Below are positions 1-8,105 of a DNA stretch of 12,410 bases, piece by piece. The number at the start of each line of letters is the position of its first letter. Position 1 is the first letter of the stretch. Both the position numbers and the translations under genes were made by a program. This DNA is from an uncultured Alphaproteobacteria bacterium (GTDB lineage Bacteria; Pseudomonadota; Alphaproteobacteria; Rickettsiales; UBA1997). The notes under the pieces were generated by a model that was given only the letters and a program-made list of their open reading frames with translations, was not told the DNA's origin and did no database searches. Location: the NCBI GenBank assembly GCA_903858915.1, contig CAIOKL010000102.1:1-12410 (forward strand), read 5' to 3'.

Positions 1-126
1 TAAGGATTTTTCAAAAAACTTAACATATTCATCATTTTCATTATATCGTTCTAGGTTTTTTTTGCGAATTAGAGCTTTTTTATCAACAATAAGTCTTTTT
101 GAAAATTCGATATCTTCGGCGGTTTT
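1..126 (-). pseudogene. In-frame continuation of the interrupted lipoprotein gene, open to the window edge
   Basis: Directly after the TAG at 127-129 the same reading frame stays open for 42 more codons to the window edge. It encodes a charged, helix-like segment (for example EDIEFSKRLIVDKK and NLERYNENDEYVKFF) rich in GNN codons, as real coding sequence is. It has no ATG, GTG or TTG, so it cannot easily start on its own. It is most simply the 3' part of the upstream lipoprotein gene, split by a nonsense mutation, a sequencing error or a read-through stop. An alternative is a new gene starting at the ATG at 39-41 in another frame (MKMMNMLSFLKNP, cut by the edge). The window does not decide between these. 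Confidence 0.45.
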
Positions 127-654
127 CTATTTATTTATAATGTCTATGGAATCCTGAAGGCTTTGCATCGGAATCAGTGTATAATTTTTATTAGTCGATG
201 AAGATTTTATTCCAAAGGAATCGGATTCGGGAATTTCGATAAAATCAAATTCAACACCGCTTTTTGTGAAAGGTTGATTCAAATATGTGTTGTAGCCGAT
301 TTCAAAAATTTTTGGCGAAAATTGATTTGCTGGACTAGAAAATTTACCTTGTTCATAAGTTTCGTAATCTGGAAAATGTTTCTTCTGAGTGGAGCCGAAA
401 TGAGATATGTTAACATAATCAAATGAATTTGTTCCGTCCAAACCAAGATCATCTTGAAGAGTTGGTTTTAAGAGGGTCTCGAGATCTTCTTTGGGTAGGG
501 TTTGCGGGTTTCTAGATTGATTAATTTTTTCTATATCGTCGCTATATTGATCTTCAAATTTTTTATTATGAGAAGACTCTTCAAATATGAGTTGGCAAGA
601 AGTTAGATTGATAATTAGCAATGAAAAATATATTCTAGAATATATTTTTTTCAT
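127..654 (-). CDS. Predicted lipoprotein of unknown function, possibly truncated by a TAG
   Basis: The 175-residue product has an N-terminal lipoprotein signal: MKK, a hydrophobic stretch, and lipobox LTSC with the lipidated Cys at residue 20. The mature part is acidic and polar, with many Ser, Asn, Asp, Phe and Tyr residues and no fold I recognise. The ATG lies 2 bases after the stop of the SPOR lipoprotein gene, with an AGG about 9 bases upstream as a weak ribosome site, so the two are probably co-transcribed and may both act in the envelope. The frame stops at TAG 127-129 but remains open beyond it, so the native protein may be longer. Lipoprotein status is well supported; function is unknown. 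Confidence 0.75.
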   Translation of the reverse strand: MKKIYSRIYFSLLIINLTSCQLIFEESSHNKKFEDQYSDDIEKINQSRNPQTLPKEDLETLLKPTLQDDLGLDGTNSFDYVNISHFGSTQKKHFPDYETYEQGKFSSPANQFSPKIFEIGYNTYLNQPFTKSGVEFDFIEIPESDSFGIKSSSTNKNYTLIPMQSLQDSIDIINK

Positions 655-656
655 TG

Positions 657-1649
657 CTATTTGCCTACGATTATGATGGCTTCGTTGCCTGAATCAATCA
701 CTCTGTCGCGGAATTTTATGGCTGAATTTCTGTATTTAAAAGGTCCGTAAACCGAGCGATAAATTCTTTTATTTTGCTTGTTGTAAGCAACCAAAACTTT
801 ACCTTTGCCAAATTCTTTTGTTTTAACTAGTCTTTGTTTGGCTCCGTTTGAAGTAAAGAAAGATCCAACTTGAACATAAATTCTTCCGCCAGATTTTCCA
901 AGATATTGCGTTTGAGTGCCTTCGCTTCTATATTGAACTAGGTTATTAGATTTGGCAATTTTTTGACCACTTTTTTTATTGGAATAAGTGATAAATTTAG
1001 GATTTCTTTTAACTAATTTATTATTTTTGGAGACGCTAACTTCTTCTTCGATATATTCAACGCTTTCATTTTGAGAGTTGAATATTTTGGAACTGTTTTT
1101 ATTGGCGCGCTCGGTTTTTTCGGCAACCAAATTTTCATCTTCTTCATCTAAATATTCTTTTTGAGAAGAGCTGTTTTTGTTGGCGATTTTGTTGTTAGAA
1201 TCATCTTCTTTTGAGAGGTCATATTCGACAACCGGCTCAGTAGTTTCGACAACATTTTGACTTTCTGTTTCAACAATTTTATTGGTTTCAGGTTTTGGCT
1301 GAACAATCGGAGATGCATTTCTGTAGGTGTCGGAGTCAGTGAATTTTGGACTAACATTATTTTTTTGAACAATTAAATCCTTATCATTTGGACCGGCAAT
1401 TCCCACTGAATTTTTTCTATTTTCTAAATATTCATTATGAATTTCTGGATTGCTTTGTTGGTTATTATAACCATAAGATTGGCCAGACATTATTTTGGCA
1501 TTGGCTTCTGGGACTCTAGTCTTTATAGAGCGAGCATTTCCTTGTAAATCTACAAACCTAACTTCGGGTTTTTGTTCTTCCTTGGAAGAGCAACCAAAAA
1601 TTAGCATTAGTGATAAAACAACAAAAACTTTTAAATGATTTATTTTCAT
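657..1649 (-). CDS. SPOR-domain lipoprotein
   Basis: The 330-residue product begins with a lipoprotein signal (lipobox IFGC, lipidated Cys 20). A short conserved-looking stretch follows (FVDLQGNARSIKTRVPEANA, about residues 33-52), then a long low-complexity linker rich in Asn, Ser, Glu and Lys (about 60-250). The C-terminal SPOR domain (about 254-330) opens with RIYVQVGSF and contains YRSVYGPF and a final EAIIIV strand. SPOR domains bind denuded septal peptidoglycan, so an outer-membrane-anchored, periplasmic role at the division site is likely. No RlpA double-psi barrel and no amidase domain is present, so calling it RlpA would be wrong. Start: the ATG at 1647-1649 gives a perfect signal peptide. 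It is followed immediately by a second lipoprotein gene. Confidence 0.85.
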   Translation of the reverse strand: MKINHLKVFVVLSLMLIFGCSSKEEQKPEVRFVDLQGNARSIKTRVPEANAKIMSGQSYGYNNQQSNPEIHNEYLENRKNSVGIAGPNDKDLIVQKNNVSPKFTDSDTYRNASPIVQPKPETNKIVETESQNVVETTEPVVEYDLSKEDDSNNKIANKNSSSQKEYLDEEDENLVAEKTERANKNSSKIFNSQNESVEYIEEEVSVSKNNKLVKRNPKFITYSNKKSGQKIAKSNNLVQYRSEGTQTQYLGKSGGRIYVQVGSFFTSNGAKQRLVKTKEFGKGKVLVAYNKQNKRIYRSVYGPFKYRNSAIKFRDRVIDSGNEAIIIVGK

Positions 1650-1664
1650 TTTTACTTTTTTTAA

Positions 1665-1670
1665 ATTATA
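1665..1670 (-). promoter_or_regulatory. Candidate -10 element for the SPOR lipoprotein gene
   Basis: A perfect TATAAT on the minus strand ends 15 bases before the SPOR gene ATG and lies in the 66-base gap after ccoS. The matching -35 (TTATAA at 1688-1693, 17-bp spacer) is poor, and in DNA this AT-rich a lone TATAAT is weak evidence. If real, the leader would be under 10 bases. Confidence 0.3.
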
Positions 1671-1715
1671 GACTCTCTAAAAATAAATTATAAAAACTTC
1701 AAAAACAATATAAAT

Positions 1716-1865
1716 TTATTTTTTTATAGTATCTTCAAATAGAATTCTATTTGAAGCGCCGTCTAAATCTTCATATTGTTTATTTTTAACTGCCCATAAA
1801 AATCCGGCAAGACCGCAAAGCCCTAAGGCTAAAGTGATGGGAATTAAAAAAAGCAGAACGGTCAT
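1716..1865 (-). CDS. ccoS: Cbb3-type cytochrome oxidase assembly protein CcoS (FixS)
   Basis: This 49-residue single-pass membrane protein starts MTVLLFLIPITLALGLCGLAG and continues FLWAVKNKQYEDLDGASNRIL. That is the CcoS signature: one N-terminal helix, then the aromatic FxWAVKxxQYxDLxG motif and a short acidic tail. Family members are normally 45-70 residues, so this one is complete. Its ATG overlaps the ccoI stop by one base (TAATG), indicating translational coupling. CcoS is needed to mature cbb3 cytochrome c oxidase, probably in cofactor and copper insertion together with CcoI. The identification rests on both sequence and context. Confidence 0.93.
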   Translation of the reverse strand: MTVLLFLIPITLALGLCGLAGFLWAVKNKQYEDLDGASNRILFEDTIKK

Positions 1866-4267
1866 TAGTTTTTATTTTTTTTAGAATTTAGGCGAAGCGA
1901 ATTAATTGTGACAAACAATGACGACGAAGACATTGCAATTGCCGCAATTAGCGGGACAACATAGCCAGCCATCGCGAATGGTAGTGCAAAAATATTGTAA
2001 ATCAATGCCAAAATTAAATTTTGCTTCATAATTTTTAAAGTAGTTTTCGAGTATGAAAAAATTGTAATTATTGGACTAAGTTTTGTAGAATTTATAATTA
2101 TATCGGCAATGTTTTGAGAAATATCAACCGCCTTAGAAAAAGACACGGAAACACTCGATAAAGCCAATGATGGAGCATCGTTTAAGCCATCGCCAATCAT
2201 CATAAAATTAATATTTTTATCAGATATTTTTTGTAAAATTTGGGCTTTTTCGAGTGGATTTTTTTGCCAATAAAATTCTTCAATTCCGGTTATTTCGGCG
2301 ATTCTTTTAACTTCGCTTTCAATGTCCCCCGAAAGTAAAATAACTTTTTTGTTAATTTTTTTCAGAAAATCCACAACAATTTTGGCGTCACTTTTTAGTT
2401 CATCGCAAAAAGTAAAAATAATATTTTTATTATCAAAATTCATGTAGCATCTTAGATTGGCAAGCGTTTGCGATTGAGAATTTGTAATAAAATTTTGATG
2501 ATTTTTATTGTAAATTTCGCAAAAATCGGCGCTTCCAAGTCGAGCTTTTTTCTCTCCAAAAGTTCCTTCCAAGCCTTTGCCATTTATTTCGCTAACGACT
2601 ACGGCTTCTAAATCTCCATCGAAAGAATTGCACAATGATTGAGAAATCGGATGTTTGCTAAATTTTGCCATTGAGGTGGCAATTTTTAAATAAAATTTTG
2701 CCTCTTCGGAATTTAATTCTTCGATATTTTCTCCTTTAATTTCGTAAATATTTTTAAGAATCGGTTTACCAATTGTGATGCTTCCCGTCTTGTCAAAAAC
2801 AACATATTCGACATTGTTAATTTTTTCCAAAGATTCACCATTTTTCATAATAATTCCTTTCTTCAAAAAATTACTAATGGCAATAGTTTGGGCGATTGGA
2901 ATAGCCAAGGCAAGGGCGCAAGGGCAGGTGATTATCAAAACCGCCGTGGCATTCATTAAAGCAATTTCCCAATTAGAATTAAAATAAAAATACCAAATTG
3001 TAAAAGTTATCAAGGCTAGAATATGAACTATCGGCGTGTAATATTTAGAAAATTGATCGGCGATTCGGATATAAATATTTTTCTTATTTTCAATATTTTC
3101 AATCAAGCTAATTATTTGCGACAAAATTCCGTTTTGAAAAGTTTGGGTAATTTTAACTTTAATCGGTGAATTTAAATTTATTGAACCGCTATAAACCAAA
3201 GAATTTTTTTGAATTTTTTCTGGAGTTGACTCGCCCGAAATTAGAGAATTATCAACGGCGCTCACGCCTTCCAAAACTATGCCATCGCAAGCAATTTTTT
3301 CTCCAATCGCAACGATTAAAATCATATTTTCGCGAAGTTCTTTGATGGGTAGAACTCGAATTTTTTCAGCGATTTCGATTCTGCCAAAGCCGGCTTGAAA
3401 TATTGAAAATTCGGAGGCGATGTTAAAAGCTTTTTTGCGCGCTTTGAAATCAAGATATCTGCCGATTAATAAAAAAAATACCAACATCACCGCCGAATCA
3501 AAATATACATTTTGACCTCCGCGAAAAGTTTGAATTAGGCTAACGATTGAAGCTAAAAAAATAGCAATTGAAATCGGAACATCCATGTTGGGAAGGCGCG
3601 CTTTTAAAGAGTTGAGGGCGGAGACAAAAAATATTCTTCCTGAATAAATTAAGACGGGCAAGGCGATAATTGATGATAATAAATGAAGTAATTTGCGAGT
3701 GGAGCCATTGATTTCAAAATTAGTATCGAACCACAAAGCAAAAGAGAAAAGCATAATATTGCCCACGCCAAATCCGGCAACCGCCAAGGCTTTAAAAATT
3801 TTATTATCGAATTTTGCTTCAATTTTGTTTAAAACTTCTTGATCCGCCGGCAATAATTTATAGCCAATTTTGGTTATTAATTTTACCAATTCATTGCCGA
3901 TTTCTTTGCTTCCGCGCCACTTAATGCGCAATGTTTTTTGACCTAGATTTATTCTGGCATCAATTACATTATTTTGTTTTTTTAAAAGATTCTCAATCAG
4001 CCAAACGCAAGCTCCGCAATGCAAACCTTGAATCATTAAATCAATTTGAAATTCATTATTTGAGTTGATTGAAATAAATTCTAAAATATCCAAATCGCTT
4101 TCTAAATCCGGTTTTAAGCTCGATTCTTTTGGATTTATTATTCGCGAATTATAATAACTATCAAAATTGTTTTCTTTAATGATTTCGTAAGCGCATTCGC
4201 ATCCATTGCAACAAAAATCTTTTTGATTTTCTTCAAGATTTTTATCGCAATGTAAGCAATTTTTCAT
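1865..4267 (-). CDS. ccoI: Copper-transporting P1B-type ATPase CcoI (FixI)
   Basis: This 800-residue copper pump supplies cbb3 oxidase assembly. In order it has the FixI/CcoI-specific N-terminal Cys cluster (C4, C7, C19, C20, C23, C25), a heavy-metal-associated domain with GLHCGAC (C84, C87), and several transmembrane helices from about residue 158. The actuator motif is SGES (344-347) and the membrane metal site is CPC (448-450). The phosphorylation site is DKTGS (Asp 492; the usual sequence is DKTGT, a conservative change), followed by HP (539-540), GDGLNDAP (692-699) and the C-terminal MSSSS...NSLRL region. All catalytic residues are intact. It lies 9 bases after ccoH and overlaps ccoS, giving the classic fixHIS order. 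The Cys-rich N-terminus separates it from ordinary CopA. Confidence 0.96.
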   Translation of the reverse strand: MKNCLHCDKNLEENQKDFCCNGCECAYEIIKENNFDSYYNSRIINPKESSLKPDLESDLDILEFISINSNNEFQIDLMIQGLHCGACVWLIENLLKKQNNVIDARINLGQKTLRIKWRGSKEIGNELVKLITKIGYKLLPADQEVLNKIEAKFDNKIFKALAVAGFGVGNIMLFSFALWFDTNFEINGSTRKLLHLLSSIIALPVLIYSGRIFFVSALNSLKARLPNMDVPISIAIFLASIVSLIQTFRGGQNVYFDSAVMLVFFLLIGRYLDFKARKKAFNIASEFSIFQAGFGRIEIAEKIRVLPIKELRENMILIVAIGEKIACDGIVLEGVSAVDNSLISGESTPEKIQKNSLVYSGSINLNSPIKVKITQTFQNGILSQIISLIENIENKKNIYIRIADQFSKYYTPIVHILALITFTIWYFYFNSNWEIALMNATAVLIITCPCALALAIPIAQTIAISNFLKKGIIMKNGESLEKINNVEYVVFDKTGSITIGKPILKNIYEIKGENIEELNSEEAKFYLKIATSMAKFSKHPISQSLCNSFDGDLEAVVVSEINGKGLEGTFGEKKARLGSADFCEIYNKNHQNFITNSQSQTLANLRCYMNFDNKNIIFTFCDELKSDAKIVVDFLKKINKKVILLSGDIESEVKRIAEITGIEEFYWQKNPLEKAQILQKISDKNINFMMIGDGLNDAPSLALSSVSVSFSKAVDISQNIADIIINSTKLSPIITIFSYSKTTLKIMKQNLILALIYNIFALPFAMAGYVVPLIAAIAMSSSSLFVTINSLRLNSKKNKN

Positions 4268-4276
4268 ATTTCAAAA

Positions 4277-4777
4277 TTATTGTGAAGTAAGGGGATTTAA
4301 GATAACGGTTAAATCTTTGACATCTTGAGCAACAAATTCATTATTCGAAACTACGGTTTCAATTTCCCAATCCCCACTTTCTCTTAAATTTACAATGGCT
4401 CTGCGGAATATTCTATCATTTCTAACTGATGGAATATTTAAATCATGTTTGGAATCGGGTTTGTATTTGAGTCGATAAAAAACTTCTAAATCGGGAATTA
4501 TTTTGAAATTTTTATCTTTAACTAAAGTTTCGATTAAAAACTCTCCCTCGGAAATTTTTTTTATGCTGGTGAAAATTGTGATTCCGAGCTTTCTTTGTTC
4601 CTCGGCTTTTTCCAAAGTTCTATTATGATCTAAGCCTTTTCTATAAGAATTTTCGGTAAAAAGCCCGCGCCAAGTATCGTTGGCAAGAATTATGTAGCCT
4701 ATATTTACGATTAAAACGACAATAAATAAGCCAAAAATAAAATAGGGCCAATAAATTTTAAATTTTTTAAATTTCAT
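4277..4777 (-). CDS. ccoH: Cbb3 oxidase assembly protein CcoH (FixH)
   Basis: The 166-residue product has one N-terminal transmembrane helix (about 11-31, after a Lys-rich start) and a periplasmic domain carrying the FixH signature ENSYRKGLDHNRTLEKAEEQ at about 42-61, followed by RKLGI. FixH/CcoH is an integral membrane protein that stays with the cbb3 oxidase complex during and after assembly. I use the ATG at 4775-4777. The frame can be extended 13 codons to a TTG at 4814-4816, but those codons add only a basic tail before the helix, and a TATAAT at 4796-4801 lies inside the extension. Placement before ccoI and ccoS supports the call. No ccoNOPQ or ccoG genes are in the window. Confidence 0.88.
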   Translation of the reverse strand: MKFKKFKIYWPYFIFGLFIVVLIVNIGYIILANDTWRGLFTENSYRKGLDHNRTLEKAEEQRKLGITIFTSIKKISEGEFLIETLVKDKNFKIIPDLEVFYRLKYKPDSKHDLNIPSVRNDRIFRRAIVNLRESGDWEIETVVSNNEFVAQDVKDLTVILNPLTSQ

Positions 4778-4795
4778 AAAATAAGATTTAATTTT

Positions 4796-4801
4796 ATTAT
4801 A
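4796..4801 (-). promoter_or_regulatory. Candidate -10 element for the ccoHIS operon
   Basis: A perfect TATAAT on the minus strand lies 18 bases upstream of the chosen ccoH ATG. No good -35 is seen at 16-18 bp. The 128-base gap between rnpA and ccoH leaves room for a separate promoter, and cbb3 assembly genes are often regulated separately from ribosomal genes. Confidence 0.3.
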
Positions 4802-4905
4802 ATGCTTCTGCTTCAAATGTTTGATATCATTAAGCTTTTAAATTATGTAAATACCGTTGGGAGTAGGGCAATACTTGATTTAAAATTGAAAATGACACGA
4901 TTAAA

Positions 4906-5277
4906 TTAAATTCTTTTAAAGCAGAATTTTAAATCATTGTAAATTTTTTTATAATCAACTTCAAGTATTTGTTTTTTGGCAATTATAACATAATCGTGAT
5001 GATTTTTGGCAATTTGTGGAGCGAGGGATTTGGTGGCTTCGCGAATTCTTCTTTTGATTAAATTTCTTTCGCAAGAAGATTTGCTAACAATCTTAGATAC
5101 TGTAGTACCAACCCGACAAAAATCTTCAAGATTTTTGCCAGATTCTTTGTTGAGTAAATGTTTCGAAGAGGTTTTTGATTCGGTAAGAATTAAACTATTG
5201 CTGTGAAATTTTTTGCAATAATTTTTGATATTTTTAAATTCCGCGGATTTTTTGATTGTTAAAACTTTAAGAGTCAT
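4906..5277 (-). CDS. rnpA: Ribonuclease P protein component
   Basis: The 123-residue basic protein has the family hallmark: VGTTVSKIVSK followed by RNLIKRRIREA (RNR motif region, residues 71-81), then the HDYVIIAK strand (94-101). It is the protein subunit that, with the RNA subunit, removes 5' leaders from tRNA precursors. Length is normal for the family. It starts 31 bases after the rpmH stop, the near-universal rpmH-rnpA order. The usual downstream yidD/yidC genes are replaced here by ccoH. Confidence 0.94.
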   Translation of the reverse strand: MTLKVLTIKKSAEFKNIKNYCKKFHSNSLILTESKTSSKHLLNKESGKNLEDFCRVGTTVSKIVSKSSCERNLIKRRIREATKSLAPQIAKNHHDYVIIAKKQILEVDYKKIYNDLKFCFKRI

Positions 5278-5308
5278 GTTTTTAAATTTTGACTTTTAAA
5301 GTTTGTGT

Positions 5309-5452
5309 TTAACTATCAGAAACTGTTAAACATGTGCGACCTTTGGCACGACGGCGCGCCAAAACTCTTCTACCACCAACTGTTGCCATTCTAGATCTAA
5401 AACCGTGTCTTCTTTTGCGAACAATTTTACTTGGTTGCCAAGTTCTTTTCAT
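5309..5452 (-). CDS. rpmH: 50S ribosomal protein L34
   Basis: This 47-residue, very basic protein begins MKRTWQPSKIVRKRRHGFRS and continues RMATVGGRRVLARRRAKGR. It matches L34 almost residue for residue, including HGFRxRM and VLxRRRAKGR. The C-terminal tail (TCLTVSDS) is close to the usual length and slightly extended. It sits directly upstream of rnpA. The ATG at 5450-5452 is the only sensible start. Confidence 0.97.
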   Translation of the reverse strand: MKRTWQPSKIVRKRRHGFRSRMATVGGRRVLARRRAKGRTCLTVSDS

Positions 5453-5490
5453 AAAAAATTAAGTAATTGAAATTATTAACGAAAGGTCAT

Positions 5491-5517
5491 TTTATACAAC
5501 GCTCTTTTTAAAAGCAA
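5491..5517 (-). promoter_or_regulatory. Candidate promoter for rpmH-rnpA
   Basis: On the minus strand, TTGCTT (5512-5517) and TATAAA (5491-5496) are separated by 15 bp and lie 38 bases upstream of the rpmH ATG, in the 75-base gap after panD. The spacing is short for sigma-70, so this is a plausible site only. Confidence 0.35.
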
Positions 5518-5527
5518 TAGTCTAAAA

Positions 5528-5878
5528 TTATTTTATAGCGATGTTTTGATTGTTAACCAAAATAACTTTTGGTTGAAAATGTTTTGCATCCTCGATTGGC
5601 ATGGCTCCGTAAGCAATAATTATTACGGGGTCATTAATTTGCACTTTTCTCGCGGCCGCGCCATTAATTTTAATTTCACCAGAATCTTTGGGCGCTTTGA
5701 TAGCGTAGGTTGTAAATCTCTCGCCATTATTGATATTTAAAACATCAACCATTTCATTTTCTAAAATTCCCGATTCTTTAAGAAGGGTTTCGTCAATCGA
5801 GATCGAGCCTTCGTAATTCAAGTCGGCTTGAGTAACAACGGCGCGATGAATTTTGGCTCTCATTAAAGTAATTTGCAT
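5528..5878 (-). CDS. panD: Aspartate 1-decarboxylase precursor
   Basis: PanD converts L-aspartate to beta-alanine for pantothenate and coenzyme A. The 116-residue product has the self-cleavage site Gly24-Ser25 (YEGS), which yields the catalytic pyruvoyl group. Lys9, His11, Tyr22, Arg54, Tyr58 and Asn72 fall exactly at the numbering known for E. coli PanD, and NGAAA is conserved. That numbering fixes the start at the ATG 5876-5878; the frame is open further upstream (to 5956), but that would add 26 unrelated residues and overlap the upstream gene. It sits 37 bases after the RatA-like gene. No panB, panC or coaX gene is in the window. Confidence 0.95.
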   Translation of the reverse strand: MQITLMRAKIHRAVVTQADLNYEGSISIDETLLKESGILENEMVDVLNINNGERFTTYAIKAPKDSGEIKINGAAARKVQINDPVIIIAYGAMPIEDAKHFQPKVILVNNQNIAIK

Positions 5879-5915
5879 AATTTTATTTGTTAATTTTGTT
5901 TTATAAAATTCATAA

Positions 5916-6371
5916 TTAGTGATGATTTTTATATAGAGTTGAGGCTCTATTTTCAAAGCTGTTCATCATTTTTTGGGTCGCTAATGAAAAAATTGTACCC
6001 AACATTTTGCTAAGTAAAAGCGAATTAAATTCGAATTCTAAAAAAAATTCTACTTGAGTTTTTTTATGATCGATTTCTACAATTTTCCATCGATTTATTA
6101 AGCTTTTAAATGGACCTTTGATGGCTTTCGCTTCAACAAAATATTCCTTTTCAGATTTTTGTAAAAAAACTACATCGGAAGTGTATCTTTCAAAAATATT
6201 TTTAAAATTTATTAATAATTCGGCTTGAAAATTTGATTCAGAAATATGTTTTGAAATATGCGCGCTCTTACACCAAGGTAAAAATTCTGAATAATTTTCG
6301 ACATCGATTACTAAATCATAAATTTCTTTTGCAGAAAAATTCATAATTTTGGTTTCTACAATTTTTGGCAT
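5916..6371 (-). CDS. RatA/Coq10-family START-like protein
   Basis: The 151-residue product matches the short START-like (polyketide cyclase) family containing mitochondrial Coq10 and bacterial RatA/YfjG. It has an early VIDVENYSEFLPWCKSAHI motif (about residues 21-39), a central beta-sheet region with FKSLINRWKI (about 87-96), and a C-terminal amphipathic helix (MLGTIFSLATQKMMNSFENRA). Alphaproteobacterial members are thought to bind ubiquinone-like lipids and assist respiration. The RatA toxin name comes from E. coli, and no antitoxin partner (RnfH-like) is seen here, so I avoid the toxin reading. It begins 2 bases after the ffh stop, so it is co-transcribed with ffh. Confidence 0.88.
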   Translation of the reverse strand: MPKIVETKIMNFSAKEIYDLVIDVENYSEFLPWCKSAHISKHISESNFQAELLINFKNIFERYTSDVVFLQKSEKEYFVEAKAIKGPFKSLINRWKIVEIDHKKTQVEFFLEFEFNSLLLSKMLGTIFSLATQKMMNSFENRASTLYKNHH

Positions 6372-6373
6372 AA

Positions 6374-7720
6374 TTAATTAAGTTGTTGATTTTTCATCAT
6401 TTCTTCCATTTTTTTTGGGTCAATTTTTCCAAATTTTCCCATCATTTTTTGCATCATTTTATATTTTTTCATTAAGCGATTAACCTCTTGAATAGTAGAT
6501 CCCGCGCCATTGGCAATTCTGTGTTTGCGCGATGAATTTAAAATTTCAGGATTTTCACGCTCTTTTTTTGTCATCGCCAAAATTAGGGCCTCTTGAATTT
6601 TTACTTCTTTTTCGATGTGGGTCATGTTTTTAAGTTGCTCTTTCAAGGCTCCGGCGCCGGGAAGTAAATTAAGAATTGAGCTCATTCCGCCCATTCTGCG
6701 CATATTTTTTATTTGACTCAAAATGTCGTTAAAATCAACCTTGCCTTGTTTAAATTTTTTGGCAGTTTTTTCCATTTCATTCATGTCAAAAATTTCTTGC
6801 GCCTTCTCAACCAAAGAAACTACATCGCCCATTCCAACAATTCGCGAAGCGATTCTCGACGGATTAAATTCTTCGAGATCTTCAAGTTTTTCACCGACGC
6901 CAATAAATTTAATTGGACAATTGGTCGAAGCTTTCATGGTAAGCGCAGAACCGCCTCTGGCATCGCCATCAAGTCGCGTTAAAATAACGCCGGTTAAAGG
7001 CAAAGTTTCTTTAAATTTTTGTGCGACATTGACGGCATCTTGTCCAATCATGGCGTCGACGACTAATAAAATTTCTTTGGCATCAACTTTTTTGTTAATT
7101 TCAATTAATTCATTCATCATTTCAGCGTTGATAGAAGTGCGTCCCGCGCTATCAAGAATTAAAACTTCATAGCCACCTTCAATAGCTTTTTTCTTAGCAT
7201 TTTGTGCTAAAATTTCCGGTTTCAAATTAGCATCAAAATCGGCAAAATCAACATGAATTCTTTGAGATAAAATTTTAAGTTGATCGGCCGCCGCGGGGCG
7301 ATAAGTATCGAGCGAAGCCAATAAAACTTTTTTATGATTTTTATTTTTTAAACGAAGTGCTAATTTGCCCGAAGTGGTAGTTTTTCCGGCGCCTTGCAAT
7401 CCAACCATCAATAAAATTACCGGTGGATTTGAAGCGAAATCGATTTCGGCTTTTTCACTTCCCAATAATTTTATCAATTCGTCATTAACGATTTTTACAA
7501 TCATTTGACCGGCGGAAACGCTTGAAACAACTTGTTTGCCGACCGCTTCATTTTTAACTTGTTCAATAAAATTTTTTGCAACCACAAGCGACACATCGGC
7601 TTCCAAAAGAGCGATGCGAATTTCGCGCAAAGTCGCCGTCAAATCATCTTCGGAAATAAATTTTTTTCCGGAAATTTGGCTAAAAATTTTAGTAATTTTT
7701 TGTGAAAAATTGTCAAACAT
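6374..7720 (-). CDS. ffh: Signal recognition particle protein Ffh (SRP54)
   Basis: This 448-residue GTPase binds signal sequences and 4.5S RNA to deliver nascent membrane proteins to FtsY and SecYEG. It has an N-domain (1-95) and a G-domain with GLQGAGKT (107-114), DTYRPAA (138-144), DSAGR (190-194), TRLD (248-251) and GVGE (274-277). The Met-rich M-domain includes SRKHRIANGAG (397-407, RNA-binding region; the more usual ending is GSG) and MMQKMMGKF near the C-terminus. All motifs are intact and the length is normal. Its ATG overlaps the end of the thioesterase gene by 8 bases. No 4.5S RNA gene was recognised in the window. Confidence 0.98.
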   Translation of the reverse strand: MFDNFSQKITKIFSQISGKKFISEDDLTATLREIRIALLEADVSLVVAKNFIEQVKNEAVGKQVVSSVSAGQMIVKIVNDELIKLLGSEKAEIDFASNPPVILLMVGLQGAGKTTTSGKLALRLKNKNHKKVLLASLDTYRPAAADQLKILSQRIHVDFADFDANLKPEILAQNAKKKAIEGGYEVLILDSAGRTSINAEMMNELIEINKKVDAKEILLVVDAMIGQDAVNVAQKFKETLPLTGVILTRLDGDARGGSALTMKASTNCPIKFIGVGEKLEDLEEFNPSRIASRIVGMGDVVSLVEKAQEIFDMNEMEKTAKKFKQGKVDFNDILSQIKNMRRMGGMSSILNLLPGAGALKEQLKNMTHIEKEVKIQEALILAMTKKERENPEILNSSRKHRIANGAGSTIQEVNRLMKKYKMMQKMMGKFGKIDPKKMEEMMKNQQLN

Positions 7721-8105
7721 TGAGTAAATCTTTTAAGTTTTGTGAAATTTTGTGAGGCTTTAATTTTTCTAGATTAATGCACGCCAAATCGACATTTATT
7801 GTTGATAAGATTTTCTTATCAATTTTAATTTCTTGATAAATTTTAATTATAGTAAAAGAAAGCTCTTTTATTTCGACGCTCACTTCAATTTCATTATCTA
7901 AAATAGCTGGCGAAAGATATTCAATTTCACATCTTCTTACCACAAAACCAACATTTTCTTCCTTGGCTAATTTTTGCTGTGAAATGCCTCGCGCTCTAAG
8001 GAAATCGGTGCGCGCTCTTTCGTAAAATTTAAGATAATTAGCGTAATAAACAATGCCTCCGGCGTCGGTATCTTCAAAATAAACGCGATATTTAAAATTA
8101 TTCAT
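7713..8105 (-). CDS. ybgC: YbgC-family acyl-CoA thioesterase (hot-dog fold)
   Basis: The 130-residue product has the 4-hydroxybenzoyl-CoA thioesterase/YbgC signature VYFEDTDAGGIVYYANYLKF followed by YERARTDFLRARG, with the active-site Asp in the DTD segment. Family members are 125-140 residues. I use the ATG at 8103-8105; an upstream ATG at 8160-8162 in the same frame would add 19 non-homologous residues lying wholly inside queD. In many proteobacteria ybgC precedes tolQRAB; here it is wedged between queD and ffh with 8-base overlaps on both sides, so it is translationally coupled. It probably hydrolyses acyl-CoA or acyl-ACP linked to membrane lipid metabolism; the exact substrate is not inferable. 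Confidence 0.9.
   Translation of the reverse strand: MNNFKYRVYFEDTDAGGIVYYANYLKFYERARTDFLRARGISQQKLAKEENVGFVVRRCEIEYLSPAILDNEIEVSVEIKELSFTIIKIYQEIKIDKKILSTINVDLACINLEKLKPHKISQNLKDLLNV

Noticed and set aside
4777..4816. Longer ccoH start at TTG 4814-4816
   Set aside because: It adds 13 basic residues before the membrane helix and overlaps a TATAAT; the ATG at 4775-4777 gives the normal FixH N-terminus.
4826..4842. FNR-like palindrome (TTGATATCATTAA) upstream of ccoH
   Set aside because: The half-site spacing is wrong and the second half matches ATCAA poorly, so an oxygen-sensing control site is not supported.
5879..5956. N-terminal extension of panD
   Set aside because: PanD catalytic numbering (Ser25, Arg54, Tyr58, Asn72) only fits the start at 5878, and the extension overlaps the upstream gene.
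5916..6371. Toxin of a toxin-antitoxin pair (RatA name)
   Set aside because: No antitoxin partner is adjacent and the family's broader role is Coq10-like lipid binding; the operon context is housekeeping.
6713..7172. Plus-strand open frames of 89 and 149 codons opposite ffh
   Set aside because: They are antisense to an intact, fully motif-supported ffh, have no recognisable domains, and arise from the coding bias of the real gene.
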